DNA of 64,000 nt, taken from NCBI RefSeq assembly GCF_018070345.1, contig NZ_JAGPXX010000002.1, forward strand, positions 406,103 to 470,102, read 5' to 3'. This DNA is from Streptomyces sp. F63. GTDB taxonomy: Bacteria > Actinomycetota > Actinomycetes > Streptomycetales > Streptomycetaceae. The notes below the pieces were generated by a model, which saw only the letters and a program-made list of their open reading frames with translations, searched no databases and had not been told where the DNA came from. Numbering within the stretch: position 1 is the stretch's first letter; every line of letters begins with the position of its first letter. Positions 8,466 to 17,488 of this stretch are shown here, piece by piece. The position numbers and the translations under genes were made by a program.

Positions 8466-9485
8466 TCAGCGGCGCACGCGGCGCGAGGCGGCGACCAGGA
8501 CCGCGCCGAGCGCGGCGGCCGCCCCGGCGGCCGCGCCGACCCGGGCCATGGCTCCGCGCGTACCGGTCGCGGTGCCGCCCGGAACGCTGCCGGTGCCGGT
8601 GCGGGCCAGTTCGCCGGACGGGCCGGAACCGCCGGGCTCACCGGGGCCCCCGGGGCGGCCGGGCCTGCCGTGCTCCCCGTGCTCCCCCGGTCCTCCCGGT
8701 CCTCCCGGTCCCTCCGCCTCCCGGGGACCGCCGGACCTGTGGTGCCCTTCACCACCGCTTTCCCGCGGCTCAACGCCGCCGGCGGAGCGGTCACGCTCCC
8801 GCTCCCGCTCCCTCCGGGACCGGGTGTCCTCCCGCCCTTCGGTGTGCGTTCCGCCGCCGCCCCGGATGGTGAACTCGTAGTCGTTGGAGGAACCGATCCA
8901 GTCGCCGTCGTCGTCGCGCCGCTGCACGGCCGCCACGGTGAGCCGGACCGAGTTGCCGGCCGTGCCCTCGGCGAAGCGCATCCGTACGCCGACGGTGACG
9001 GTCCCGCCCGCCGGGACGGCGAAGCCCGGGAAGCCGTCGAAGACGGCGATGTGCTCGTGCCGGTCGGTGGTCTCCAGCGTCACGGGGCGCCAGGAGCGGC
9101 TGTACGCGTCGTAGAACTCGAGGAAGATCCGTTCGCCGGCCAGCTTCCGGGTGCTGTCGACGAGCACGGCCACGGGGTGTACGGCCCGGCAGGCCCGTTC
9201 CGTCGTGTTGCGCAGGCCGATGGACCAGCGCCGCCAGCCGTCTCCGGCCGTGTACTCCCGGGGGCCGCCGCGGATGCGGGCCCGCAGCGGGAAGTCGGGG
9301 CTGTCGCGGTCTCCGCAGTACGGCTCGACGGCCCGGGGCAGCGGCCGGGGCACCGCACCCGGCGCCACCACCGCCGCCGGAGCGCCCTGGGCCTGCGGCA
9401 GGAACACCAGGACGGGGGCGGCCACCGCCACCAGCGCGGCCGCTGCGGCCGCTGCCCCGGCGGCGAGGTGTCTGCGCTGGCGCAT
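8466..9485 (-). CDS. LAxTG sortase-anchored surface protein with collagen-like stalk
   Basis: A 339-residue wall protein. The start is the ATG at 9485 behind GAAGGG. A signal peptide spans about residues 1-34 and is followed by a beta-rich globular domain (about 55-207) with one Cys pair. Then come a charged Arg/Glu stretch (about 215-250) and about twelve G-x-y triplets at 252-289 (GPGGPGGPGEHG type). The sorting signal LARTG is at 293-297, followed by a hydrophobic helix and the tail RRVRR. LAxTG is the motif used by class E sortases in Streptomyces, so the protein should be covalently linked to peptidoglycan. No sortase gene is adjacent. The ligand of the head domain is unknown. Confidence 0.82.
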   Translation of the reverse strand: MRQRRHLAAGAAAAAAALVAVAAPVLVFLPQAQGAPAAVVAPGAVPRPLPRAVEPYCGDRDSPDFPLRARIRGGPREYTAGDGWRRWSIGLRNTTERACRAVHPVAVLVDSTRKLAGERIFLEFYDAYSRSWRPVTLETTDRHEHIAVFDGFPGFAVPAGGTVTVGVRMRFAEGTAGNSVRLTVAAVQRRDDDGDWIGSSNDYEFTIRGGGGTHTEGREDTRSRRERERERDRSAGGVEPRESGGEGHHRSGGPREAEGPGGPGGPGEHGEHGRPGRPGGPGEPGGSGPSGELARTGTGSVPGGTATGTRGAMARVGAAAGAAAALGAVLVAASRRVRR

Positions 9486-9716
9486 GGCAGCCCTTCGGTG
9501 AAATCCGCCTGCGGGCCCGGGTGCGGCGCGCTTGTTCGCCGTCCGCCCGGTGGGTGCCGCCCGGGCCCGCCCGTACGTGGGGTTCCTTCCCCGCCCGGAG
9601 AGCCGGCGCGCCCCCGGCCCCGCCCGTTCGCCCGAAGCGGCCGGGCATCGGGGCCGAACGGTCCGGAGCGGTTGCCGGCGCGGCGGCCGGCGTGCATGGT
9701 CCGCGGTGCTCCGGTG

Positions 9717-9781
9717 CCCCCGTGTCCCCGTGTCCCCGTGCCCCGTGTCCCCGTGCCCCGTGTCCCCGTGCCTCCGTGCCC
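9717..9781. repeat. CCCCGTGTCCCCGTG tandem array
   Basis: Several interleaved copies of a 15-bp CCCCGTGTCCCCGTG unit lie in the 511-bp divergent region 9486-9996 between the surface-protein gene and the YCII gene. That region also holds both promoters, which I cannot place with confidence. Confidence 0.8.
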
Positions 9782-9996
9782 CGGTTCCCCGGATGCCCGG
9801 CGGTGCCCGCCGGCCGGGACCGCGGAGGGAGGCCGGGGCGCCGGAGCCCCGGGGCATCGCCGGGCGATTCAGCCGACCGGGCCGTTCGTACCGCCGAGTC
9901 CGCCGGGAAGGGCTGCCGGGCGGACGGCCGGATCCGTTCGCTCCGGTGCCCCGCCCTCGCAGCGGCACCGGCCCGCGACCGAAAGGAGCGAACGGC

Positions 9997-10389
9997 GTGA
10001 AATACATGGTGCAGATCTTCGGCGGGCGTGACACCTGGGACGAGGAGATGGCCGCCTACGCGGCGGCCGGCTGGGGTCCCCTCGTCACCTTCATGGAAGA
10101 GGTCAACAAGGAGCTGGCCGACCGGGGCGAGTGGGTCGAGGCCCAGGGCCTGGGCGGCCCGGGTCCCGTCAGGACGGTGCGGGCCCGGCCGGACGGCACA
10201 CCCGAGGTGACGGACGGCCCGCACTTCCCGGCCGAGAAGATCCTGGCGGGCTACTGGATCATCGATGTGGCGACACCCGAACGGGCGGTCGAGATCGCCG
10301 CACGCATCTCCACCGCACCGAGGCCGGACGGCGGCCCGGGCAGCGACCCGGTCGAACTCCACCCGGTCATGGAGGGCCCTCCGGAATAG
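9997..10389 (+). CDS. YCII/DGPF-domain protein
   Basis: A 130-residue small protein of the YCII-related fold (PF03795). The start is a GTG with AAAGGAG about 9 nt upstream. The family signature is visible: KYMVQIFGG at the N-terminus and TDGPHFPAEKILAGYWIIDV in the middle, followed by a helix around PERAVEIAARI. In actinobacteria these genes often sit beside ECF sigma factors, but here none is adjacent. Molecular function is not established for the family; a dimeric alpha-beta barrel binding a small molecule is usual. Confidence 0.88.
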   Translation: MKYMVQIFGGRDTWDEEMAAYAAAGWGPLVTFMEEVNKELADRGEWVEAQGLGGPGPVRTVRARPDGTPEVTDGPHFPAEKILAGYWIIDVATPERAVEIAARISTAPRPDGGPGSDPVELHPVMEGPPE

Positions 10390-10402
10390 GCGGCCGTCGC
10401 CC

Positions 10403-10441
10403 GGGCCGTCCGGGGGTTCTGCCGAGGACCCCGGACGGCCC
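10403..10441 (+). terminator. Hairpin terminator after the YCII gene
   Basis: A perfect 13-bp stem: GGGCCGTCCGGGG (10403-10415) pairs with CCCCGGACGGCCC (10429-10441) around a 13-nt loop. It starts 13 nt past the stop codon. Confidence 0.85.
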
Positions 10442-10532
10442 CGTCCGGCGGACGCGACCGCCCGGCGGGCCGTTTCCGGGCCGCACCGGCCCCGCGGGAG
10501 CCCCCTGAGGCGCGCGTGGTTGAGTGAGGGGC

Positions 10533-11768
10533 ATGTCCACGCGCACGTCCGCCGGTACCGGCTCCCGTCCCCCGCTCCGTGTCGGCCTCGTCGGCTACGG
10601 TCTGGCGGGCTCCGTCTTCCACGCCCCGCTGATCGCCGCCACCGGGGACCTGGTCCTCGACACGATCGTCACGACGAGCCCCGGGCGCCGCGAGCAGGCC
10701 CGCGCCGAGCACCCCGGGGTGCGGTTCGCGGACAGCCACCGCGAGCTGCTGTCCCGTACGGAGGGCCGGGACGCGCTCGACCTGGTGGTCGTCGCCTCCC
10801 CCAACCGGACCCATGTGCCGATCGCCACCGACGCCCTCCGCGCCGGCCTGCCGGTCGTCGTCGACAAGCCGCTCTCCGCGACCGCCGCCGAGGCCCGCGC
10901 CCTGGCCGCCCTCGCCGAGGAGCGCGGGCTGCTGCTCTCCGTCTTCCAGAACCGCCGCTGGGACAACGACTTCCGCACCGTCCAACAGCTTCTCGCGGAG
11001 GGCGAGTTGGGCGATGTCCAGCGGTTCGAATCCCGCTTCGAGCGCTGGCGGCCCAAGCCCAAGGGCGGCTGGCGCGAGTCGGGCGACCCGGAGGAGATCG
11101 GCGGTCTCCTCTACGACCTGGGCAGCCACCTCGTCGACCAGGCGCTGGTGCTCTTCGGCCCGGCCGTCCGCGTCTACGCCGAGTCGGCGGTCCGCCGCCC
11201 CGGGGCCGAGGCGGACGACGACACCTTCATCGCCGTCACGCACGCGAACGGCGTCAACTCCCACCTGTGGATGAGCGCCACGACCGCCCAACTCGGGCCG
11301 CGTTTCCGTGTCCTGGGCAGCTCCGCCGGGTATGTGAAGTACGGACTCGACCCGCAGGAGCAGGCCCTGCGCGACGGGCTCCGCCCTCCCGGCACCGCCG
11401 GAACGCCCGGCACCGCCGGCGCACCCGGCACGGACACCGGCACCGGCACCGGCACCGGCACGGCGGACACCGTCACGCCGGACATCGGCACCGGCGCCTC
11501 GGGCACCAGCCCGGTGGACGCCAGCGCCTGGGGCGTGGAACCGGAGTCCCTGTGGGGCCGGCTCGGCTCCGGTGAGTCGCCGGTGACCGGCGGCGGCCGC
11601 GCCGTCCCCACCCTGCCCGGTGACTACCCGGCGTACTACGCGGCCGTGGCGGCGGCCCTCCGCGACGGCACCCCGCCGCCGGTGACGGCCCCGGAGGCCG
11701 CCGCGGCGCTCGACGTCCTGGAAGCCGCACGGCGTTCGGCCCAGGAGGGCCGGGCGATCACCCCGTAA
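10533..11768 (+). CDS. Gfo/Idh/MocA-family oxidoreductase with a low-complexity insertion
   Basis: A 411-residue NAD(P)-dependent dehydrogenase, probably acting on a sugar, inositol or related polyol. The N-terminal Rossmann domain has the nucleotide-binding GLVGYGLAGSVFHAPL and the family EKP-equivalent VDKPLSAT. The C-terminal sandwich domain has GGLLYDLGSHLVDQAL with the usual Asp/His pair. A stretch of about 45 residues rich in Gly, Thr, Ala and Pro (about residues 285-330) interrupts the C-terminal domain and looks like a repeat expansion. ATG 10533 is preferred; a GTG 9 bp upstream is possible. The 17-bp gap to the next gene indicates an operon. Confidence 0.88.
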   Translation: MSTRTSAGTGSRPPLRVGLVGYGLAGSVFHAPLIAATGDLVLDTIVTTSPGRREQARAEHPGVRFADSHRELLSRTEGRDALDLVVVASPNRTHVPIATDALRAGLPVVVDKPLSATAAEARALAALAEERGLLLSVFQNRRWDNDFRTVQQLLAEGELGDVQRFESRFERWRPKPKGGWRESGDPEEIGGLLYDLGSHLVDQALVLFGPAVRVYAESAVRRPGAEADDDTFIAVTHANGVNSHLWMSATTAQLGPRFRVLGSSAGYVKYGLDPQEQALRDGLRPPGTAGTPGTAGAPGTDTGTGTGTGTADTVTPDIGTGASGTSPVDASAWGVEPESLWGRLGSGESPVTGGGRAVPTLPGDYPAYYAAVAAALRDGTPPPVTAPEAAAALDVLEAARRSAQEGRAITP

Positions 11769-11785
11769 CCCCGGGAGCTGAGCTG

Positions 11786-12373
11786 ATGACGGACCCCGCC
11801 TTCGATCCCGCCGCCCTCGTCTCCGTGCTGCGCGCCCAGGAGGAGCGCCTGGTGCTGCGCCGGTTCACGCACGAGGACGCCTGGCGCCTGGGCTGCCTGC
11901 TGGCCGACACGGCCCGGCAGCGGTCGGCGCCGGTGACCATCGACATACGCCGCGGTCATCAGCAGGTGTTCCACTGCGCGCTGCCCGGCACGTCACCGGA
12001 CAACGACGACTGGATCGACCGCAAGCGGCGGGTGGTCGAGCGCTTCTCGGAGAGCTCGTACCTGGTGGGCACGCGGTTCCGCGCGAAGGGGACGACGTTC
12101 GAGGCCTCGTCCCCGCTCGATCCGTGCCTGTACGCGGCGCACGGCGGCTCGTTTCCGATCCGGGTGGAGGGGGCCGGGGTCATCGGCACGGTGACCGTCT
12201 CGGGGTCGGCGCAGGCGGAGGACCACGCGATGGTGGTCGAGGCCCTGGAAACCTTCCTCGCCCCGGCCGTGCCGCCGACGCCGGCACCTGCACCTGCCCC
12301 GCAAGAGCCGGGCGCCCCCACCGCGCCACCGGCCGTGCCGCCGCAGGGCACACCGCCGCCGCCGGCCCCGTAG
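11786..12373 (+). CDS. UPF0303 / HbpS-like heme-degrading domain protein
   Basis: A 195-residue protein of the PF03928 type (HbpS/GlcG-like, UPF0303). Recognisable stretches are FTHEDAWRLGCLLADTA, PVTIDIRRGHQQVFH, the WIDRKRRVVERF helix and the closing VIGTVTVSGSAQAEDHAMVVEAL. Residues after about 160 form a Pro/Ala tail absent from the core family. Family members include heme-binding proteins and partners of oxidoreductases. Position 17 bp after the Gfo/Idh/MocA gene suggests joint expression and a shared pathway. Confidence 0.85.
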   Translation: MTDPAFDPAALVSVLRAQEERLVLRRFTHEDAWRLGCLLADTARQRSAPVTIDIRRGHQQVFHCALPGTSPDNDDWIDRKRRVVERFSESSYLVGTRFRAKGTTFEASSPLDPCLYAAHGGSFPIRVEGAGVIGTVTVSGSAQAEDHAMVVEALETFLAPAVPPTPAPAPAPQEPGAPTAPPAVPPQGTPPPPAP

Positions 12374-12498
12374 CCGGCGGGCTCCGGCCCGGCCCCGGCA
12401 AGCGCGTCTCTCCGGCCGCGGCTCACTGCCGTGCCCGTCGCCACCGGGGCGGGCGCGCGGCCGCTGCCGCCGTGGTCACGGCTGCCTAGACTCCGTCC

Positions 12499-13260
12499 AT
12501 GCCGAGCTCTGAACTCCCGCGGATCAACGCCTTCTTATCCGCCTTCGCCCGCCGCCAGGCCGCGCGCATCGTCGAACTCCCCGGCGGGTTCGCCGTGTAC
12601 GACGACGCCTTCGCCCATTCCCGCGCCGACAACCAAGTCGTCATCGAAACGGCCGTCGATCCCGAGGCGCTGCCCGCCGTCGCGGAGGAAGCACTGGGCC
12701 ATCTGCCGCACCGGATGATCTCCGTCCTGGACGACGAAGCCGGAACGGCGTGCGCGGAGCGGCTGGTCCGGGCCGGATACACCCACTCCGTCCATCTGGT
12801 CATGCTGCACACGGGCCCGGTGCCGGCCGGCGGACCCGCGGACGAGGTGGACCTCGACACGCTGCGTGCTCCGCTCACCCGGCGATGGCGGGGCATGCTT
12901 CCGGACGTCGGCAGCGAGGTCATACGCCACCTTGTCGACCGACGGGAGGCCCGCTCGCGCGGGGCCGGCGTCGTCCGCTTCATCGGTGCCCGCACGGACG
13001 AAGGCGAAGTCGCCTCATGGGCCGATCTCTACGTGGACGCGGCGACCGGCACGGCCCAGATCGAGGACCTGGTCACCTCGGAGGCCCATCTCGGACGCGG
13101 TTACGGCAATGCCGTCCTGACCACCGCCCTGCGCCTGGCCGTCGAGGAGGGCTGCGGTACCCGGTTCCTGATCGCCGACGCGATGGACTGGCCGCGCCGG
13201 TGGTACGAGCGTCGCGGCTTCTCCCCGATCGGCCGCTCGCACTGCTTCGAACGCGGCTGA
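12499..13260 (+). CDS. GNAT N-acetyltransferase with a TTA codon
   Basis: A 253-residue acetyl-CoA-dependent acyltransferase. The GNAT core lies in the C-terminal half: acetyl-CoA binding motif A is IEDLVTSEAHLGRGYGNAVLTTAL, followed by FLIADAMDWPRRWYERRGFSPIG. The N-terminal half is a degenerate second GNAT-like repeat. Leu13 is encoded by TTA (12535-12537), the rare codon read by the developmentally controlled bldA tRNA, so translation may be restricted to late growth. The substrate is unknown. It is transcribed alone. Confidence 0.87.
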   Translation: MPSSELPRINAFLSAFARRQAARIVELPGGFAVYDDAFAHSRADNQVVIETAVDPEALPAVAEEALGHLPHRMISVLDDEAGTACAERLVRAGYTHSVHLVMLHTGPVPAGGPADEVDLDTLRAPLTRRWRGMLPDVGSEVIRHLVDRREARSRGAGVVRFIGARTDEGEVASWADLYVDAATGTAQIEDLVTSEAHLGRGYGNAVLTTALRLAVEEGCGTRFLIADAMDWPRRWYERRGFSPIGRSHCFERG

Positions 13261-13472
13261 CCGCGGGACGGCAGGTGCCGGCTGTGGGCCATGTGCTCCG
13301 CCCTCTGGAGCCTGCGGCGCCGGTTCGGTCGGGCCGCGCGGGGCTCTTGCCGTCCGGCGGTCCATTCATTACCGTCGCGTAACACAGCGACTTACCCTTG
13401 GTAACCCTTGTGCCGGCACCCACCCGCACTCCCACCCCACTCACGCTCCCGGCCGACCTTCGGAGGACGACC

Positions 13473-14726
13473 ATGCCCCCAGCCACGCCCCGGCGCCCCC
13501 GCCGCCCGCTGTTCCTGAGCGCCGCCGTCCTGACCGCCCTCGCCCTGACCGGCGGCGCCACGACCGCGGGCGCGGCCGAACAGACGGATGCCGCACGGCA
13601 GTCGGAGCACGCCGCCGCACCGCGCGACGTCATGCTCATCGGCAACGGCCAGGGCGGCACCGTCAGCTTCATCGACCCGAAGACGTTCGAGAACCTGGGC
13701 TCGTTCGACACCGTCCCCGATCTCGAGCAGCGCATCCGCGAGATGGACCCGATCGAGCGGATCGGCTACGAGACCGTCAACAGCATCCAGGGCTACCGCA
13801 AGCTCGTGGATGACATGGCCATGTCTCCGGACGGCCGGACGCTCTACGTCTCGCGCGGCGCCCTCTCCGACGCCGTCGCCTTCGACATCGCCAGCGGCAC
13901 CATGCTCTGGCGCTACGAGACCGAGGGCTTCAAGGCCGACCACGCCGCCCTCTCCGAGGACGGCAGCAAGTTCATCGTCTCGGCCACCACCGCCGAGAAG
14001 GCCGAAGTCATCAACACCGCCACCGGCAAGCTGCACACCGAGTTCGCCACCGGCACGTACCCGCACGCCAACGACTACTCGCCGGACGGCTCGATCCTCT
14101 ACAACTCCAGCATCGGCGTCACCTCGATGCCCAAGGCCCTCAACGGCCTCAAGGGCAAGCGCCAGGTCACGGCCGTGGACGCCGACACCTTCACGCCGCT
14201 GCGCACCTACGACTTCGAGTACGGCATCCGCCCGGCCGTCTTCACCGCCGACAACAAGACCATGTACGCGCAGCTCTCCTACCTCAACGGCTTCGTCGAG
14301 TACGACCTGGCCAAGGGCGAGATCAAGCGCACGGTCGAAATGCCGTTCAGCGACAAGGCCGCGAACATGGGCAGCGAGGACTACCCGCAGAACTCCGCCC
14401 ACCACGGCATGGCCATGAACACCGCCGAGAGCAAGCTCTGCATGGCCGGCACCATCGACGACTACGTCGCGATCGTCTCCCGCCCCGGCCTGGAGACCGA
14501 CGGCTACGTCCACTACGACACCGACGCCCTGCCGTACTGGACGGCCACCAGCCCGGACGGCAAGCACTGCTTCGTCTCGCTCTCCAACAAGAACGAGGTG
14601 TCGGTCGTCGACTACGCCACCGCCAAGGAGGTCGCCCGCATCCCCACCGGCCACTTCCCGCAGCGGGAACGCCCCGGGAAGGTGACGGCGGAGGCGCTGG
14701 AGGCCCTGGACCCGTCGAACGGCTGA
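13473..14726 (+). CDS. Secreted YncE-type beta-propeller protein
   Basis: A 417-residue exported protein. GGAGGA precedes the ATG. Residues 1-35 form a signal peptide (RRPRRPLFLSAAVLTALALT, then AGAAE). The rest is repeats typical of YncE/lactonase-like propellers: MSPDGRTLYVSRGALSDAVAFDIASG, ALSEDGSKFIVSATTAEKAEVINTATG, TSPDGKHCFVSLSNKNEVSVVDYATAKEV. No heme or metal motif is evident, so a binding or scaffolding role is as likely as catalysis. Unlike cytoplasmic lactonases it acts outside the cell. No close partner gene is seen. Confidence 0.8.
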   Translation: MPPATPRRPRRPLFLSAAVLTALALTGGATTAGAAEQTDAARQSEHAAAPRDVMLIGNGQGGTVSFIDPKTFENLGSFDTVPDLEQRIREMDPIERIGYETVNSIQGYRKLVDDMAMSPDGRTLYVSRGALSDAVAFDIASGTMLWRYETEGFKADHAALSEDGSKFIVSATTAEKAEVINTATGKLHTEFATGTYPHANDYSPDGSILYNSSIGVTSMPKALNGLKGKRQVTAVDADTFTPLRTYDFEYGIRPAVFTADNKTMYAQLSYLNGFVEYDLAKGEIKRTVEMPFSDKAANMGSEDYPQNSAHHGMAMNTAESKLCMAGTIDDYVAIVSRPGLETDGYVHYDTDALPYWTATSPDGKHCFVSLSNKNEVSVVDYATAKEVARIPTGHFPQRERPGKVTAEALEALDPSNG

Positions 14727-15001
14727 TGCCGCCGGCCGGCAACTCAACCGGTTCGGCAGCCGCTTGAGCAGCCGGATCGGCGGTGCGGACGCGGGTGTCC
14801 GGAGGTGAAGACCGCCTCCGGACACCCGCGCCGGCGTTTCCGCTGCCGTTTCCGCCGCCGTTTCGGCCACCGCTTCGGCCACCGCCTCCGGGAGAAATCT
14901 CCGGGACGTGTCCTCCGGATCCGGAACGGACGGGGTTTCAGAGGGTGGAGAGGCGCCCTCCCCCGATCCGTACACACCCGATCCGCAAGGAGACCCAGCC
15001 C

Positions 15002-15643
15002 ATGGCACGGATGAGCAAGTACGTGACGGCCGCGTCGGTCGTCGCCGCCCTGGCGGTGGCACCCTCCCTCGCCCACGCCCTGGCGCCGGCGGGGTCCCCC
15101 GCCCCGGCCGCCGCCGAGTCCGCGGGGACGGACGCGTCGAAGGCGTCCGGAAAGGACCGGACCGCCGCGGCCTCCGACCTGCGCGTGGTGGCCCCCGGCG
15201 AGCGGGTCCAGGCCGCCCCCGGGGTGGAACTGTGGCTGACGGCGGACGGCAAGCACTGGTCCACGCCGGACCAGGAGAACCAGTTCCGCAGCGTCACCGA
15301 CGGCAACCTCGACCTGAGCCGGCCCGGCGTCACCCTGCAGTCCGAACCGGTCGGCGACCGCTACTTCCACTCCGGCATCTACCACAGCGAGGGCACGCCC
15401 GCCCGCGTCGAGATCGTCACCGCGGACGGCCGGACCGGCGGCACGCTGGTGACCCTGGCCGGAGAGCCCGGCTGGGGCGCCTGGTACACCACCACCGCCC
15501 TGCCGGGCGCGGGCGCGGGCGCGGGGGCGAAGACGGAGCGGCAGCGGGGCGCGGCGGCGGGCTCGTCGCCGGGGAGCTTCGTCCGCTCCGTGACCGTGTA
15601 CGACACCGAGGGCGGCGTCCTGGCCGAACTGCCGGTCCGTTAG
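15002..15643 (+). CDS. Secreted paralogue of the sigma-linked membrane protein
   Basis: A 213-residue exported protein. AAGGAGA precedes the ATG. The signal peptide ends near residue 33 (LAHALA), a Ser/Ala/Lys linker follows, and from about residue 60 there is a beta-rich domain (PGVELWLTADGKHWSTPDQ, FRSVTDGNLDLSRPGV, RYFHSGIYH, GWGAWYTTTALPG, VTVYDTEGGVLAELPV). The same domain recurs, about two-thirds identical by eye, in the membrane protein at 16481-17311 encoded with an ECF sigma factor. It may be a soluble competitor or ligand in that signalling system. The domain family is not recognised. Confidence 0.7.
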   Translation: MARMSKYVTAASVVAALAVAPSLAHALAPAGSPAPAAAESAGTDASKASGKDRTAAASDLRVVAPGERVQAAPGVELWLTADGKHWSTPDQENQFRSVTDGNLDLSRPGVTLQSEPVGDRYFHSGIYHSEGTPARVEIVTADGRTGGTLVTLAGEPGWGAWYTTTALPGAGAGAGAKTERQRGAAAGSSPGSFVRSVTVYDTEGGVLAELPVR

Positions 15644-15953
15644 CGGCGGGGCTGCCGTAGAGCGGGCCCGCCGCACGAAGCCGGCGGGCCCGGTGTCTCC
15701 GCGCCGGTGGCCGTCGAGGCCGACGGGCCGGGCGCGGAGCCCGGGCCCGCCGGCCGGTCACCGGCCGCACCCGCCCACCCCGCCGCCACCAGCCCTGCCC
15801 GGTCGCGCCGCCGCGCCGGTCATCCGCAGCCCGGGCCGCCCGTACCACCGCCGCACAGCCGCACCGGCCAACGCGTGTTACCCGTAACGCCCCACCACGC
15901 CCCCACACCTCCACACCCCCACATCCCCACACCTCCACAGCCGAAGGAACCGC
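15644..15953. other. Intergenic region upstream of the ECF sigma factor
   Basis: 310 bp without a gene. It includes GTTAC-CC-GTAAC (about 15876-15887), a short inverted repeat about 70 bp before the sigma start, and a CCACACCTCCACA-rich run up to the ribosome site. The inverted repeat might be part of the promoter or operator, but this is weak. Confidence 0.4.
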
Positions 15954-16484
15954 TTGCCCGTGACGGAGGAGAGCCATGGCGAGTTCGCCGAGTTCGCCAC
16001 CCGTGCCTGGCCCCGCCTGGTGCGTACCGCTCATATGCTCACCGGGGACTTCCACGAGGCCGAGGACCTGGTCCAGACGACGCTGGCCAAGGTCTACTCC
16101 CGCTGGCGGCGGATACCGCGCGACGACGTCAACGCCTACGTGCGCCGGGCCCTCGTCAACAACAACCTGAGCCGCCTCCGCAAGAGACGCGTCACCCATC
16201 TGCTGATGCCGTTCCTCCCCGAGTCCGCGCACCGCCCGCACGGCGGCCACGCCGAGACGGTCGAGCACCGCACGGCGGTCGACGAGGCGCTGGCGACGCT
16301 GCCGCCCCGCCAGCGCGCGGTCATGGTGCTCCGCTACTGGGAGGACCTGAACGAGCAGGAGATCGCCGCGGTGCTGGGCTGCTCGGTCGGCACGGTCAAG
16401 ACCCATGCCCGGCGCGGGCTCCAGAAGCTGCGCGCCCACCCCCTCTTCGCCCGGAACCCCTCCGACTCCGGAGTTCGCCGATGA
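15954..16484 (+). CDS. ECF sigma factor, SigE family (TIGR02983 type)
   Basis: A 176-residue group IV sigma factor. Region 2 is MLTGDFHEAEDLVQTTLAKVYSRW; region 4 is LPPRQRAVMVLRYWEDLNEQEIAAVLGCSVGTVKTHARRGLQKL with its helix-turn-helix. AAGGAA precedes a TTG at 15954; GTG at 15960 is an alternative start. The stop codon overlaps the start of the next gene (ATGA), so the two are translationally coupled, as sigma and anti-sigma pairs usually are. Target promoters are not identified; the secreted paralogue just upstream is an obvious candidate target. Confidence 0.92.
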   Translation: MPVTEESHGEFAEFATRAWPRLVRTAHMLTGDFHEAEDLVQTTLAKVYSRWRRIPRDDVNAYVRRALVNNNLSRLRKRRVTHLLMPFLPESAHRPHGGHAETVEHRTAVDEALATLPPRQRAVMVLRYWEDLNEQEIAAVLGCSVGTVKTHARRGLQKLRAHPLFARNPSDSGVRR

Positions 16485-17311
16485 CGTCCCGGCCCGACAC
16501 GGAACGGCTGCGTGAGGTCTTCACCGAAGCCGCCCGCGACATCACCCCGTCCCCCGTCCCGCTGACCGAGATCACCAGGGCGGGCACCGCACGGCACCGC
16601 CGCCGCGTGGCCGCCCTGGCGGCCGGCTGCCTGCTGCTGCTCCCCGCGAGCGCGGCAGCAGTCCACTACGCCGCGTTCCCCGGCGCCTCGACCGTGCGGC
16701 CCGCCGCGCCCCCGCCGTCCTCGCCCGCCGTGGAGCCGACGCAGGAACCACCGGAGTCCGGCAGCCCCCGAGTGGTGCGGCCGGAGGAGCGGGTACGGGC
16801 CGCGCCCGGTGTGGAACTGTGGCTCACCGCGGACGGGCTGCACTGGTCCTCCCCGGAGCAGCCCGGCCAGTTCCGCAGCGTCACCGACGGCAATCTCGAC
16901 CTGAGCCGGCCCGGCGTCAGCGTGCACTCCGAGCCGGCCGGCGACGACCGCTACTTCCACTCCGGCGTCTACCACGGCCGGGGCACGGCCGCCCGGGTGG
17001 AGATCGCCACCGGCCGGGGCACGGTCAGCGGCCACCTGCTGCGGCTGCCCGGCGACCCGGGCTGGGGGGTCTGGTACGCCACCACACCTCTGCCGGGACG
17101 GGACCGGGCCGCGACGGAAGGCACCGAGTCCGCGCGGGACTCGGACGGCATGAAGGGCCCGGGGCTCGCGGACGGCACGGATGGCCCGGACACCCCGGGC
17201 GCGTCCGCACCCGCCCGCAGGGTGACCGTCTACGACACCCGGGGCACGGTGCTCGCCGAGCTGGTCACGGGACGGGGCGGGGCCACCACGGCCGACCCGC
17301 ACGGCGGCTGA
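16481..17311 (+). CDS. Single-pass membrane protein, putative anti-sigma factor for the ECF sigma
   Basis: A 276-residue protein whose ATG overlaps the sigma stop by 4 nt. The first about 45 residues are cytoplasmic (DTERLREVFTEAARDITPSPVP and a basic ARHRRR stretch). A hydrophobic segment follows at about 46-62 (VAALAAGCLLLLPASAAA), then a Pro-rich linker and an outer domain shared with the secreted protein at 15002-15643. The short N-terminal part has no clear zinc anti-sigma (HxxxCxxC) motif, so the anti-sigma role rests on gene coupling and topology. A low-complexity Gly/Asp insertion interrupts the outer domain near its C-terminus. Confidence 0.68.
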   Translation: MTSRPDTERLREVFTEAARDITPSPVPLTEITRAGTARHRRRVAALAAGCLLLLPASAAAVHYAAFPGASTVRPAAPPPSSPAVEPTQEPPESGSPRVVRPEERVRAAPGVELWLTADGLHWSSPEQPGQFRSVTDGNLDLSRPGVSVHSEPAGDDRYFHSGVYHGRGTAARVEIATGRGTVSGHLLRLPGDPGWGVWYATTPLPGRDRAATEGTESARDSDGMKGPGLADGTDGPDTPGASAPARRVTVYDTRGTVLAELVTGRGGATTADPHGG

Positions 17312-17488
17312 CAACCCGTGGAACGCGAACCGGTCGGGGCAACACCGAGGCCGCGCACAGCCCGAGACCCACGCCGACCGGGGGCTGACACCGGCCGAGG
17401 CGCGGACCGGCCGAGGCGGACACCGGCCGAAACGGCGGGCCGGACCCCGCCGCTCGGCGCTGTCTCCGCGCCCGAGCCCCCCAGGCGG

